From the NCBI GenBank assembly GCA_002989075.1, contig PSQN01000005.1, positions 1,439,241-1,503,240 on the forward strand: a DNA stretch of 64,000 bases. Direction: 5' to 3'. The DNA is from Arthonia radiata (Eukaryota; Ascomycota; Arthoniomycetes; Arthoniales; Arthoniaceae). The position numbers and the translations under genes were made by a program. The notes beneath the pieces were generated by a model that had not been told where the DNA came from, ran no database searches, and saw only the letters and a program-made list of their open reading frames with translations. This document shows positions 12,472-25,018 of the stretch, one piece after another. Every line of letters starts with the position of its first letter. The first letter of the stretch is position 1.

Positions 12472-12991
12472 CGTGTACGTTCGTCACCAGCTTTCAAGTC
12501 AGCATCTATACTATACAAGATCATCTAGCACCAAGAACACAGCACCTGGCATCACGTCCGTTGCAGAGGCCCAGAGCAAGAAGTTTCGAGCAGCTTTGGA
12601 AATATAAATTACGACGGCTCATATGTTATGGAGCGAAACGTTAGCCTCGTGCTCGGTGCGCATGTAGGCATGGGTGGCGCAGATTTGGGCAGCCCTCCGC
12701 CACAGGTCATCGTCCAATGGGAAGGCTTGGCATTCAACGGGTATCCGTCAATCGCAACGGTTGAGAAATGGGGCATATAGCAGTCACAGCGTTCAAAAAT
12801 GTGAAGCATTTGTGTGTAGCAGGCTTGTACATGGAATCAGTCAAGTGGGCAAGTGAAGTACTTCGATATTGGACTCCTGAAAGGGCCCTGTAATGTTGTA
12901 TTGCTATGGACTCATGGTCCCATGTAGCAGAGAATGAATAAATGAGCATTAAAATTACACTCTTATCGAAACCCCTCCATGAAATAATTCA
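12472..12991. other. Intergenic region
   Basis: Between the start of the CorA-like gene and the stop of the S41-type protease, both on the minus strand. It should hold the CorA-like promoter. Only short spurious ORFs are present. Confidence 0.4.
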
Positions 12992-15960
12992 CTACGCCTC
13001 CGCACGCTTCGATGGCCGCGGTGGCGCCGCAACCTTCGCACTATTAATGGCGTTTCCTCGTCCTGACTGCGTGTTGGCCTTGAACTGCCCACCAAACCCG
13101 GCTTGCCCGGTGTTCCTGCCGCCGCCACCAGAATTGGCTCTGGGGGCGCTCCTGCTGCTTCCACCTCTTATGCGACCCAGTGAACTGGTGATGACCGGGC
13201 TCACTATGTCATACAACGCACCAATGTCAAAGGGAAAGACGAAGTCGTGATCTAAATCGAGGGAATCGTAAGAGACGCTGAGACGCCCTGCAGCACGCCA
13301 AGCTCGCTTCTGGTCTAACGTGGGCCCGACTTGGTCCGTGGTGGGCGAAGTTTGACCTGTCGAATCGGCAACGCATTGCATGCTTGTGCCACCAGCCACA
13401 GACGTGAGCGCATCTGCGGCGTCGATCCACAACTGAGTGTAGTTGTTAAAGTTGTTCAAGGTGAAGAAGATGCGGCAATCTGCTGCTTCCCAGGCGAATT
13501 GGAGCGGGAAATACTCGTTGCGACGGATTTGATCTTGCAGATTGAAGCTGAGAGAGTCGAGGAGAATACCTGTGTCTCTGTTGGGAAAGGCAGCGGCTAG
13601 CGTCTCATTGAGGAATATCACAAGTGCGATGTCGGCGTCGAGAGAAGCAGAATCCAGAGAGCGAGCGCCTCTCGAACCGGCGACGCCCTGCATAGGACCA
13701 GGTTGCGGCTGGCCCCCGACAGCAACCATGCGTACCCCGGCGTCGTGATGCATGGCTTCCGTGAACAGCGTGCAAGCAGAGCTGCAGAGGCCATCGACGA
13801 GAATGACGATGTCTTCTGCAGCGAACGGCGCTGTCGTAGCGGCTGGGCGATCGGCATAACCGTAGGGAGTGAGGCCAGGGCCCTCGTCGTCTCCGCTGTC
13901 CTCGGTTGTCGCGACTTGATCGAAGTCTGCATTATTCAGATCATTGCGTTGCTGCGACAGGGCGGGTCAGTGCAGTCCATGACATGTGGATTGATCTTTA
14001 CTTACTACAGTTGAGAAGAGATCACCGTGGTCGAAATGGGGCCCGAAAAGCTCAGGCCAGTCCTGAAAGGGCTCGTTGGATGCAGCGTTGAGAAAGCTGG
14101 TCGCCGCAAATGGATCGTCGAGGTAAGCGCCATACCAAGATTCATTGTCCGCAGAGATGGTCAGACCGAAGGGTGTAAGAGTGGTACCGATCTGGTCTGC
14201 ATAGCGGTGGGAGCGCAAGCGGCTTCCGCCAAACGGGTCTTATTAGTTGTCAGCAAACCTCGGGGTAAAATGCGCAATCAGAGGATGACATACCAATCTG
14301 TGGGAAAAACTGTTTGAACGTATCCAAGGCAAGTATACTGAGTCCTCCAAGATTTTGCTGCAAGTCGATGACGACCTTTGAAACCTTTTCTGCCTGTGCG
14401 ACCTGGATGAACTGCGCGGTCGTGTTCGAGAAAAGAGCGACATCCTCGTCCGTCATGTAGAAAGTAGGTATACTGAGCACACCAATCTTGGTCCCATCCT
14501 CTAAGCAAATGATGTACCCAGTGGTGTAGCCTGAAATACCGAGATTTGGCTGCGCCACAGCAGCTGCTTCGGGAAAGGCAGTGAGCAGGTAATCGATTCC
14601 ATCGTTCCAACTGGTTGCAGTGCTGGTAGGTGTTGGCTCTTCTGTCGTGGTGGTGGTCACGAGACCAGAGGTTTGAGACGGTACAGAGCTGGTAGGCGTA
14701 AGGAAATCTCCATAGACGAAGGCGCTTGAGTACGTCAACGACTCGCTGCTCGAGCTCGATGCTGTCAACGTCTCTATGGAGCTGTCGCCAATATCCGTCA
14801 CGGTGCTAGAACCCAACACGGTTGACGTGACCGTCGGCGGGACGCTGGAGCTTGAGTCTGTGGGCTGAGGAGGGGGCGGCATCACAAGGCAATTGTAAAC
14901 GTCTGCACCGTTTGCGATGGGGTTCGTGCAATAGCTGGTGAGATCGAGAAACGCTTGCATCTCGAGAACCGACGTCGAGCTTCCGTTCTCGAACTCGAAA
15001 CTGATGAAGTCGTCATTGTAGAACGAGGACAGCACGCCAAAGTACGATCCAGTGCCAAGTGCGTCATTGACCTGGCTGTCTTGGAGATCGTTCCAATCTG
15101 CGAATGGATCAAGGTTGCCGTACGCGTTGAGTTGCGCAAAACGTTCCAGATAGTCCGCAGCGCTCTGGCCGTTGATATTCAACACCGCTGACGGCTGATA
15201 TTCAGCTCCCGGTGCCATGGAGTTATACAGATCGTCTGCACATGTTAGACCGGTGCGTAGATTGGGCTGTTGGGTTCACTTACCAGTGAGATAGACCTTT
15301 GGAAGCTCCACGCCATCCGATGATAGTGCTGTTACCGTCTTTGGGCTGCCGAACGACGTGACTTCCAAGACACCGCCAAGAAGTAGAACGTGACCATCGT
15401 GCATGCGCGCCAAGAGACGCTGCACGGCGGACTCGAAGGCATACTGGTTGGTGAACGAGCCCGTATCGACCTGGTCTTGAATGAAGTCCACAGTCTGCAT
15501 GACATCTACCGAAGGCTGCTGATAGCTCGGCGGCGGGTCGCGAAGATATGCAAGCGAAGTTTGGAAGCGAAACGTATCCTTGATGTATTTGAGCAGTTGC
15601 GTAGCTTGGGCCGCGTAGAAGGGAATCGAAACCAGGCACTGGTAGACTTGATGAGCAGTAAAGAGTGTTGATGCTAGAAAGCGTGAGCGTTGCCTTTTGA
15701 TACTGGGCAAGAGTGCACTCACAGTCGGCCAGCTGCTGGTCGTAGAGGTACTTGCACGGATCTTGAGGAGCCCCATCTTGGCGCGCAGCGATCTTGGAAC
15801 TTGACGACACTGCCCTTTTGCCAGATAGCCGCTTCTTCATGAGCGCCTTGTTTGGCGGCGCTTCACTAGACACGGTCCAAGAACCACGGCGACTGGGGTT
15901 AGTTGCGATACAGGACACGCAAACCAGCGCTGCAACGAGCGCGGACAGCAAGAGCTTCAT
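12992..15960 (-). CDS. Secreted S41-type (CPAF-like) serine protease
   Basis: Five exons: 15960-15723, 15673-15284, 15235-14294, 14238-14006, 13951-12992; 920 residues. MKLLLSALVAALVCVSC is a signal peptide. Residues about 90-300 contain a PDZ-like interior with HDGHVLLLGGVLEV. A Ser/Thr-rich linker (many SSS and TTTTT runs around residues 330-400) follows, then the tail-specific-protease domain with KVVIDLQQNLGGLSILALD and the nucleophile region VDGLCSSACTLF (Ser about 658-659). Family S41 members cleave unfolded or C-terminal tails; fungal secreted ones are poorly studied. Intron 3 seems to use an AAG acceptor (14239), there being no other AG in frame. The C-terminus is basic and Gly/Asn-rich. 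Confidence 0.85.
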
Positions 15961-17197
15961 CTTCAGTGAACGACTGGTACTGCAGATGCCGTGTGCTGTG
16001 AGTAAAAGGAAAGAAAAGCCCGACCCCCAAATAACCACCTCTTGCAATAATCCTCCGAGAAACTTAAGTAGATTGAAGATGTCAAAATAAGAAAAGGATA
16101 AGACTGAACTTTAACCTCTATCCTGTCGCGGAAGGAAGGCCCGTGAGCGCAAGCCGGTTCGCGGACCAGAGAGCAGGCAGTGGCTCAAACATTTGGTACG
16201 CTGCCTGCCTCTGTTCATGCTGCGGAAGCGATGGGACAGTCAATGGCAAATGAGACGGCGGGGCGCGCGTCCCAGTCCGTGCTAAGGGGCTGATGATCAT
16301 TTGCCGTCTTGTTATATCTCCAGGCACACTGTTGTACTTCTTCTTGGCGGAGGACTGGCTCAAGCCTCGTGCACCTATTGATAGTGGTGTATAACAAGAC
16401 GCCTCGGCTTCCAGCATGTAGGGCAGAAGGCAAGAACAATGCGCCGGCTTCCTCCCTTTTTGCAAGGAGCGCGCTGCATCAGTCCAAGGTTGTGCGAAAT
16501 TCAAGAATGAGATGCAACCACGTGCGATCGAGAATAGCAAAAAGTCGGCCAGGACCAGTCCATTTTGGGCAGATGACTTGCCGTCTCGGGCCTAGCGCGC
16601 CGCCTTATGCAAGCCTCGTCCCGTCTTGAGTCAACCTTGATTCCAGACCCAGCCGGCTGGGCCGAGCAGCCCTGGCACCTCCAACAAGAATATTCCATAA
16701 GCCATGTGCATGCAGATTGAGAACGGCTTGGTTCAATAATGGAAGAGCAGACCGACTTTTCTGCTCCGTGCCTTCATCCGTTGTACTACTGGACGCAAGC
16801 TGACAAGTTTGCCTACAATGACGGATCTTTTATCGTCCACATGCGTTAGCGCTCACGTTCAACTTCGCTTCGGTGTGATTCGTCCAATCAGGCATGGCTC
16901 GTGGACGTTTGAAGTGTCTGTGCGCGGCGGCTGGTGCAGAGCATGTCAGGCCACTCCTCCAAGGCCAAGGAGTGTCTTCCCTCATGGCTTATGTCAGATC
17001 TGCCTGTGTAACAGCGGCGCTGACGGCCTTCATTTCGATGCCTTGCGCGTGTTCAGAATAGACTGATAGCTGGCTTGTTCTCATGCTCTCAAGCTCCACT
17101 GCGGGTCCGGTGCCTGTTGATACAGGTGCAGAGTCACCTCTCTACCTTTCTCGCACTCAAGGTCTTCCCCTCTATCCGTTGAGCGTCAGCGTGGATC
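15961..17197. other. Divergent intergenic region
   Basis: 1.2 kb between the starts of the S41-type protease (minus) and the NLR-type gene (plus), presumably carrying both promoters. ORFs seen on both strands are under 141 codons, overlap each other and show no family hallmarks. No repeat or RNA gene was recognised. Confidence 0.45.
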
Positions 17198-20100
17198 ATG
17201 GCTCCAAAGCAGCGCGATGAATACACCGTCGGCTGGATAGCTCCACTTGTCATCGAGAGGGTTGCTGCAACTCGAATGCTGGACATTCGACACGATCCCC
17301 TACCAAATGAGCTTAATGACACCAATTCCTATACCTACGGCGCCGTTCACGGTCCAACCGGTGATCACAATGTCGTTCTCGCTGCTTTCGGTGGATCGAT
17401 GGGAGAGTATGTATAGAGTCTGTTGTTTTCTCATGGCTGTAGCCATCATTGAGATGCTGCACCTGGCTCAAGGCGGTTAAACACTGGTTGGAGGCGCAAA
17501 ACTGTGATTTTTTTGATCAAGCATCGATCTGACGCCTCACTCTCTTAGGTCAGCAGCTTCGATTGTCGCGAATCAGATGTGGTAAGTGCGTAGCCTTTGT
17601 GATCCTTAGATACTGCCCTCTGTTCTCTGCTCTCAAGGCCACGAGCCTTACCTTTAAAGAGACCACTGCGCCTTCAGTTCTCGGCATGAATAGCACTAAT
17701 CGACTCAAAGGCGAAGCTTCCCGTCACTCAGGTTCGTTTTGCTGGTCGGCATCGGTGGTGGGGTCCCCGTCCCAGATGATGAAGAGCGCGATGTGAGACT
17801 GGGGGATGTGGTGATAAGCCAGCCTTCTGGTACACTAGGTGGCGTCGTACAATGGGATTTTGGAAAGGAGACCGCGAATGGTTTCCAAAGGACCGGAGCT
17901 CTCAGCAAACCCCCATCACTGTTGTTGAATGCTACTGCAAATCTGGCGGCTCGGATTGAATTGGAGGAAAGCACACTTCAAGAGAACCTAAAAGCCTCCA
18001 AAGTTCCACATCCATCGGCTGAAGATGTTTTGTTCAGACCTGAGTACACACATCTGGGTGGGAAGACCTGCAGAGAGTGTGACACGAGTCAAACAGTCGA
18101 GCGAGAGCCGCGAGAGAACAATGCGCCACGTGTTTTCAGAGGCCTTATTGCTAGCGGCAACCGCGTAATGAAGAACGGTGCAGAACGAGATAGGATTGCA
18201 GCCGGTCTTGGCGGTGTCCTGTGCTTCGAAATGGAGGCAGCAGGTTTGATGGACAACTTCCCTTGTTTGGTCGTGCGCGGTATTTCCGACAACAGTGACA
18301 GTCATAAGAATGATGCGTGGCACAAATACGCAGCTGCCACGGCCGCTGCTTGCGCAAAAGAAGTCTTACAAATCGTCGCACCTGAAGAAGCGCACGGACT
18401 GAAGCCTATAGGTGAGGTTCTTAGAAACTCATCGCAGTAGTGGTGTGACCTTCTGCTCCTGCTGAGGGGTCTCTGACGGCGGCAAATCAGGACGCTTGAG
18501 CGATGAGCAATGCGACCAAATCAACAACCTGCTTGTTGCTCGGGCCGAAAAGCTGCGTGCCTCAAACGATAGGCAAGCTGAAGCCATCAAGTCGCTAGTC
18601 GAGGAGGAAGGGGTGCAAATCCGCGCGGAGGTCGGGCACGAGGGGCTGCAAACTCGTGTTGAGGTCAAGGAGGATGGAGCACAAACGCGTATCGAAGTCA
18701 AGCGAGAAGGCGAGCTCACTCGCGCAGACAGCGAACGTAGATTTCAGGTACATCAAAGTCTGACAAGGGCTTTTCGCCCTTCGACGTTCAAACCTCGTAT
18801 TCTAATCACCGCATGGTATAGGAGAAACAGACAAAAGAAGAGAGAGACAGCTTCATGCAGTGGCTAGTACAAGCGAGCGGCGAGAAAACTTCGCAACCGC
18901 TGCCCACTTTGATCGATCACGTCGTTGGGGACGGCACCTGGTTCGCAGATTCTGAAACGGTAAGACTCTGGAGGGCGAGCGACGTCCACGCCGTGTTGCG
19001 CTGTTATGGTGACGCTGGTGTCGGCAAGGTAGGTAATGACTTCCTGGCCCACCCGTCGCCATGCATCGTGCCATCTGATGGCCTCTGCTGACGTCCTGTA
19101 GACAGTGCTCAGCGACCAAATTCGGCGACGCCTTCTGGGGACAAAAGCTTCAGATAGCACAGCGCTCGTACTGAGCCTCTATCTATCATATGACCGGAGA
19201 TCCACACAGTCGGTCGAGAATTGCCTGAAAAGCTTATTCCACCAATTGATCAATCGTACGGATGGGGAAGTCTCACAGGAAATGATCAATTTCAAGGCCG
19301 GCAAATTTCAGAGCCCGGAACAAAATGAGCTCCAGGCTCTTGAGTGGTTCTTGATCGCCCAGCTTACGTCCGACGCACTGAGTGAAGTATTCATTGTCAT
19401 AGATGGTATAGAAGAGCTCGATGAGATGACAGCGCAAGATCTCGAGAACTCACTGATGAGGATACGACAGAGTGCGAGCAGCACGAAAGTTCGAGTTGTA
19501 TTCTTCTCGAGGACCTTCAAAGATATGTCAACCACAGAAAACATTGCATGCCAGGAACGCGGAGAATCCTGCGAACAGTCTAACATGCCAATATTTTGGA
19601 AATGTGACTCCGAAGACGAGGACCACAGCTACATAGCGTGTCGTCCATGTTATGACGGAGGGGCGAGGTGCCCAGGCGAGCTTCCCGAGGCTCACACTAT
19701 GACGATATCATACCAACAGCGGGTGGAGGTACCGGACATTGTCATTGAGGACTACGTAGAATACGAAATGCGTCAAGACGCATCTAAAACGGGACGCCGC
19801 AGACTTGCTAAGCAGTGTCGTGAAGAGGATGGTCTCCGCGAGCGCGTCCTGGCCACCGTCACCGAGAGAGCAAGCGGATCATTCCTTGTGGCGAAGTATT
19901 TCATGCAACACTTGAAGAAGACGCAATCCCTGCTCGACACGCTCGAAATACTGGCAGACATGCCCAACAATCTCCATGATGCCTACAATAAATTTATCGA
20001 AAGGCTGGACACATTGGAAGGCAATATCAAGCGCAACGGGCAAAGGTTGCTCACTCTGTGCGCATCGTCAAGTCGCCCGCTCACGGCAAAAGAAGCTGCA

Positions 20101-22735
20101 CATGCTCTCGCCTTGCGTACACGAGAAGACCAGCGTGTAAAGCGCCGTCTAGCAGATGGCGAGTTCTCCAACGAACGCGCGAAGGTCCACATCGAGACCG
20201 CCATCGATGCAGCTCAAGGACTCGTCACTCTTGAGCTCGATCCAATGACGAATGAGGTAAGTTCAAACCCACAGTTGTTCGATGGTGCATGCCCAGCATG
20301 GAAGGACATATTAGGGTCGCTCATTGACGACCATTTGGTGAAGTGAGCTCGAGCGACGAGTTGTGCATTTGCTGATCATCGTCTGATTTTAGCGTCAATG
20401 TCGCATGCATCTCACGCTGCGTCAACATCTCACATCTGATGAAGGCCGCCCATCATGGTTCAACGACCACAGCCGTGCACTCGCCAGAATCATGGCCAGA
20501 CTGTTGAACCACGGCGACCTAACGAAGCCTGTGCCCAATGAGCCACCTGAGGCGCTGCAAAAGAGATTCAACGCGTTTCCTCTGTACCAATACGTAGCGG
20601 TGCATTGGCCAGAGCATGTGAAACCTCATCAAGAGAACGACACAGAAATCCAAAGCGAGATGGCGCTCTTCCTCAACTCACCTCAGCGCATCTCTTCCTG
20701 GATTCAGGCTGCGTCGCAAACTCGCGATGATGACTTTTCTGACCTGTTCGTGCAGCGCAATGCGCTAGCTTTGCACGTGTGTGCCTGGTATGGTCTCTAT
20801 GCTATTGCTGCTCGACTACCGAACCTCGAGAAGGCCGTCAACACGCCAGATCCCTTCTTCGACCGGCCACCCCTGGTTCATGCCTGCCGCGAGCGTCAAG
20901 TTGCGACTGCCAAATGGCTCATTGATAAAGGCGCATCCGCGTCTGTGGAGGACAGCGAGGGACAAACAGGCCTGATCGCAGCAATTTTGAATCGCTTGGT
21001 TGAAGTCGTGGAACTCATCTTATCGCGCCCAGAGAACGTTGACGTCAATCAACGGATGGAACAGATGCAAGAAAGGACACCACTTATTTTGGCCGTAACA
21101 AACCAACCCACCGTTTTAAATGTCTACAACCTTGAGCATGAAGCTATTGTTCAGGAAACTATGATCGGAATCGAATCAATCACGGAGTTGCTGCTAGCCG
21201 ACTCACGGACTGACGCAAATCTCAGAGACAAAGACGGCCGTACCGCTCTCGCATGGGCTTCAGTTGGCGTGAGTGATGCGATCTTCAACCTATTTTTCGA
21301 CGACTTTGGCGCAGCTCGGGTCCAACTAGATGCGCCCGACAACGCAGGACATACCCCCCTACATGAAGCTGCTAAGCATGGAAGTCTTGCGAGGGTGGAG
21401 AGGCTTGTACAGGCAGGTGCGAACATCAATGCTCGGGACCACAACCACGGGAAGGACTTTTTGGGCAAAGCCATCGATGGAGCACATACTCACATCCTCG
21501 AGTACATGTTTGATGGTCGATTTGAGGCTGCAGTGGAGGAAAGAGTCAACATCGCGCCAAAGGCAAGCCTTCAGTCCCATCCGCCAGAACACGAGTCAAT
21601 CGCGACTGCACACTACACAGGCTTTCGTGATCGCGACAAACAAGGCAAGACGCTACTCCACGTAGCATGCGATCTAGGTTATGAAAATATAGTACGGCTG
21701 CTATTGGAAAAAGCGAGCTTGAACATCAACGCGCAAGACCATAACGGAGACACTCCTTTGCATCTTGCGTGCGGCCTTGTAGCAGCAGAACACCCAGTGG
21801 AAACGATGGTAATGCTCTTGCTCAAGCATGAAGCACGCACGGATATACGCGACACTCACGGCCGTCTTCCGAAGGATGTTGCCTGGCAGAACGGCCATGC
21901 CAAGATACTAGCAATACTGCAGCAAACGGACACTGCGCCAGACCTGTCTCAGTTGACTCTAGAGCCTGACAGCCAAGAAGACACGCCCACATACGAAGAT
22001 TATCCCAACGTGCAGGACTTGCCCTCATGGTCACTCGCCAAACTCGGACTCTGGAACCTGCTGAAAGCTCGCGCGGAAAGATTTGAGTTGGTTGACAGCG
22101 AAGACCCATCCCAAGGATGGAACACACTTATGTGGGCACTGTCGTGGGGCGACGAGTGCGTGGAAGCATTTGCCACTCTGCTCTCAGCGGGCATGTCTGT
22201 GTCTTGTGCGGACTGGCAAGGCCATTCTGTCCTCTGGTTTGCTGTCAATTTCAACGCACCGCAGTGCATGAAGCTTCTCTTGCAGCATGACGTTGACCTC
22301 GAGCACAGGGACGTTTATGGCCAGACAGCGCTGCAATGGGCGCTGGGCAAAGATTATGACGACATCGTTGCATTATTAGTTGTCAATGGCGCGGATGTCG
22401 ACTCAGCTTCCGTCGGCGCAGATGTCAAACAGCGCGCTCTCAACCTTTGCGTTGACGGGACGCATCACGAGGCTGTGGAATATCTGTGCAAGAAGGGCGC
22501 GAACCCGTGGATGACGGATGCCAACGGTCTAAGCCCGCGTCTGAGAGCGAAGCTTTGGCGCGATTACGACTCCTTGGCCATTCTTCAGCGGTATAGTGAC
22601 CTGCGCAGAGTCGATACTGGTGAGAAGAAGGTGCCTGAGGCGAAGCCGTTCTCGGACTTTGCTGCAACATTATCGAGAAGTATGACGGCGACGGCGCAAC
22701 AGCCGAGTATTACTTCAACCCCGACGGAAGACTAG
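17198..22735 (+). CDS. PNP-NACHT-ankyrin NLR-type protein
   Basis: Proposed exons are 17198-17406, 17549-17581, 17732-18411, 18491-18747, 18822-19028, 19102-20337 and 20393-22735, for 1654 residues. Residues 1-305 form a purine nucleoside phosphorylase-like domain (RDEYTVGWI, LLVGIGGGVPVPDD, FEMEAAGLMDNFPCLVVRG). A charged helical linker precedes NACHT, with Walker A GDAGVGKT (455-463, split by an intron before Thr) and Walker B VFIVIDGIEELDE from 558. A Cys-rich insert lies at about 612-652. Residues 875-1654 hold ankyrin repeats (for example AGHTPLHEAAKHGSLARVERL and NGDTPLHLACG). Fungal proteins of this layout are NOD-like STAND receptors linked to self/non-self recognition. Uncertain points are the tiny second exon, whose join is a few residues shorter than expected, and the last intron: donor GTGAAG at 20338 was preferred over GTAAGT at 20257 because it keeps GACPAWKDILGSLID. 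Both are in frame. Confidence 0.85.
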
Positions 22736-23080
22736 GTTCGGTCTGCGAGAGAACATTGAGCTATACACAAAGCAATCTTTGCTTGATAGGGTCCTCTTTA
22801 TTCGAGCTTTTGACCGTAGAAGATCAATCTCGCACGTGGAATAAGTCAGTATCGAAGTTGTCCACGGTGTAATTGTGCTGATAGCACATCTAAATGTGAG
22901 ATCTTTGCCGAAATGGACCGTGGTTCCACTACTTGGTTCTCATGAACTTTGCGGGGCGGCCCTTTGAGCCGTCAAGTCTCGAGAGGTTTCCTGCCCACGG
23001 CAGCCATCTCGTAAACGTCCAACAAGAGGCCTGCCGTGTCTCGTGTGCAAATCGCGGCAGTGATTCTCAATGCACCTTTC
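22736..23080. other. Intergenic region
   Basis: 345 bases between the convergent 3' ends of the NLR-type gene and the alpha/beta hydrolase. Nothing recognisable beyond presumed 3' untranslated DNA. Confidence 0.4.
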
Positions 23081-23935
23081 TCACTTCTTCGTCAGCTCCT
23101 CAATGACCCCTGCCACCGCGTCCGTCTTCGTCAAGTTTGGACAATGCCCCGTCTCCAACGTCACAGTCTCCACCTTCCGCCCGTCCTCCTCCATCTTCTT
23201 CACCATACTTTGCTGATACACCTCCGGCACTGTCATATCCTTCGTCGTATGCACGTACGTCACTGGAACCTCTCGCCATGCCGCGTGCTGTATCTCATCA
23301 TACATGCACTGCCCGTTCCAGCGCTTCAGACTGGCCACATACTCGTCGACTTCTGCGTGCGTGTGCGTGTCGTCTTCGGCCGATGCGCCCACGATCAGCG
23401 TTTTAGGGTCTTTGCTGACGACGCTCTTGTCATCGGCGAAGTCGAAGGCGTACGGGATCAGGTTTTCTTGATCGAATTCGCGAACTTTGCGCATCATGGA
23501 GTGGTGCTCGGGAAGAGCGAACGCGCAGAGGTAGATGAAGTGGGTGACGCCGCCGGCTTTGTTCTGGGGATGGGGTTAGTAAAGCTTTCAGATGGCGCTG
23601 CAACACTTGAAGACGGAAGACGGAAGACTCACCTCCTTCTTTCTCGCCTCCGCTCGGAGATCTTTGAGCGCATTGGTGCCGACTTGGCCTCCATACGAGT
23701 GCATGATCACGATGACCTTCTTACCGCCTTTCACAAGCTTCTCCACGAACTGCCTCGCGAACTGCGTGTCTTCCTTCAACCCCGCATCTGGCGGTCTATT
23801 GCCATTCATCGAAGGCAGTGGCGGGACGTGCACTTCGAGCCCAGACTCTTCCAGCTTCTTCGTCAGCTTCTGGTAGGTGCTGGGCTGATGCCATCCCCCG
23901 TGTATGAGAACGATCGTTGGTTTAGTGCCCGACAT
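23081..23935 (-). CDS. Alpha/beta hydrolase
   Basis: Exons 23935-23633 and 23563-23081 give 261 residues; the intron is GTGAGT/CAG, 69 bases. The start is the ATG of MSGTKPTIVLIHGGWH; the frame stays open upstream but without a better ATG. Features are the oxyanion loop VLIHGGWH, a nucleophile elbow MHSYGGQVG, an acid region near YVHTTKDMTVPE, and a C-terminal His in ETGHCPNL. This is the small soluble fungal hydrolase/esterase group close to plant esterase-like and salicylate-esterase-like proteins. No signal peptide is seen, so cytosolic action is likely. The substrate cannot be told from sequence. Confidence 0.88.
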
Positions 23936-24504
23936 GTTCACTGAGCCGTTAGCTGAGCCGTTCACCCCTCCGTGGATGGTACTTTTGAACTATCAGGTTG
24001 TGAGGCCAGAAGGTTACTTTTTTGAGTCTACTGAAAACCTCAACATATAGTGGCTAACCACGAGACCAGCCACTAGCCAGCCATCAGGAGCGAAATTGAG
24101 GAGGCTGGTAACCGGTCCCCCTCATTTCAACAAGAGCCACTAGTATGATGATATGTTGTGGTGTCAGCTGAATGGTGCGCCGAAGAATTTCCCGAATGAG
24201 CTTGGATGACGCCGCTGGTCACTTTGCTGAGTATGCTTCAGAAATTTCCCATTCTTTAAAAACGAGAGCTCGAGTACTGATATCACTGCGCGGCGTCAGA
24301 TCCTCATCAGCATCGAGATGCCGTCTGCAGTCAAAGCGAAAGGCATCGCACTCCACTACTTGATTAAGTATCCTATGTTGCAACACCTCTACCGCATGAG
24401 AAAATAGGACACTAGCGCGGGCACAATCAATACCGACAATGCGGTCATCGATCAAGGCACGCTACAACGCAAGACATCCTCCTAAGCCGATGCGGCAGCG
24501 TTCG
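23936..24504. other. Intergenic region upstream of the PKS relic
   Basis: Promoter side of the alpha/beta hydrolase plus sequence of unclear origin. A short plus-strand frame around 24172-24363 shows no family match I can name. Parts may belong to the same decayed gene as the carrier-domain relic just downstream. Confidence 0.3.
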
Positions 24505-24660
24505 CGACTGAATGGTTTGCAGGCAACCTCGGACAGATCCTTGGACTTGCCGAAGATACCTGGCTGGTGCATGCCTATGGTGTAGATTCATTCGTCGCAG
24601 TTGATCTTAAGAACTGGCTTGAGCGCGACGTTATTGCTTAGGTCCTAGTCTCCGAGTTGC
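24505..24660 (+). pseudogene. Relic of a polyketide synthase acyl-carrier domain
   Basis: Reading plus strand, the stretch ending near 24643 translates as LGLAEDTWLVHAYGVDSFVA followed by VDLKNWLERDVIA and a stop. This closely resembles the phosphopantetheine attachment region of fungal highly reducing polyketide synthases, where the Ser of GVDS (codon 24588-24590) carries the arm and is followed by VAVELRNW-type sequence. No ketosynthase, acyltransferase or other domain could be found around it, and there is no long ORF. It is therefore a small leftover of a host biosynthetic gene. Seen: the GVDS motif in context. Inferred: origin from a larger, mostly deleted synthase. Confidence 0.55.
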
Positions 24661-25018
24661 TGGGTGACAGACGCTTGCACAGCTGAGCGCGAACGCGGTT
24701 GCGAGAAGCCGGTATCGGCAATAGAGCTCTGCAGCATGCCTTGTTTGACTTCTCAAGTTGATATAGTAACATATGCATATTGATGCTGGGCTATGCCCTC
24801 TATTTTGGGGGAGACCTAAGCGGAGCTATGAGGCAGGTTCATGCGTTCCCAAAGGGCATGCACAAGACGCGGAGGAAATTCGTAATGCAAACGTACTCGC
24901 GTTCGCCTTCGACGCCTGGACAAACACAAGTCGTCTTCAAAACACTCGTTCTCAGAATCTCGGGGTCTGCCTCTTGCGTCGCTGTCAAGCTCTTTCTCTT
25001 CACACAAATCCAGCAATC

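Noticed and set aside
18412-18490. Separate PNP gene ending at the stop at 18440, followed by a separate NACHT gene
   Set aside because: A GTGAGG donor at 18412 and CAG acceptor at 18490 join the frames cleanly, and PNP-NACHT-ankyrin is a known fungal architecture.
20257-20392. 136-base intron with strong GTAAGT donor in the NLR-type gene
   Set aside because: It is also in frame, but it would remove the protein-like segment GACPAWKDILGSLIDDH; the shorter 55-base intron from 20338 was preferred. It may occur as an alternative.
23036-23944. 302-codon plus-strand frame
   Set aside because: Antisense shadow of the alpha/beta hydrolase; composition is low-complexity and lacks any domain.
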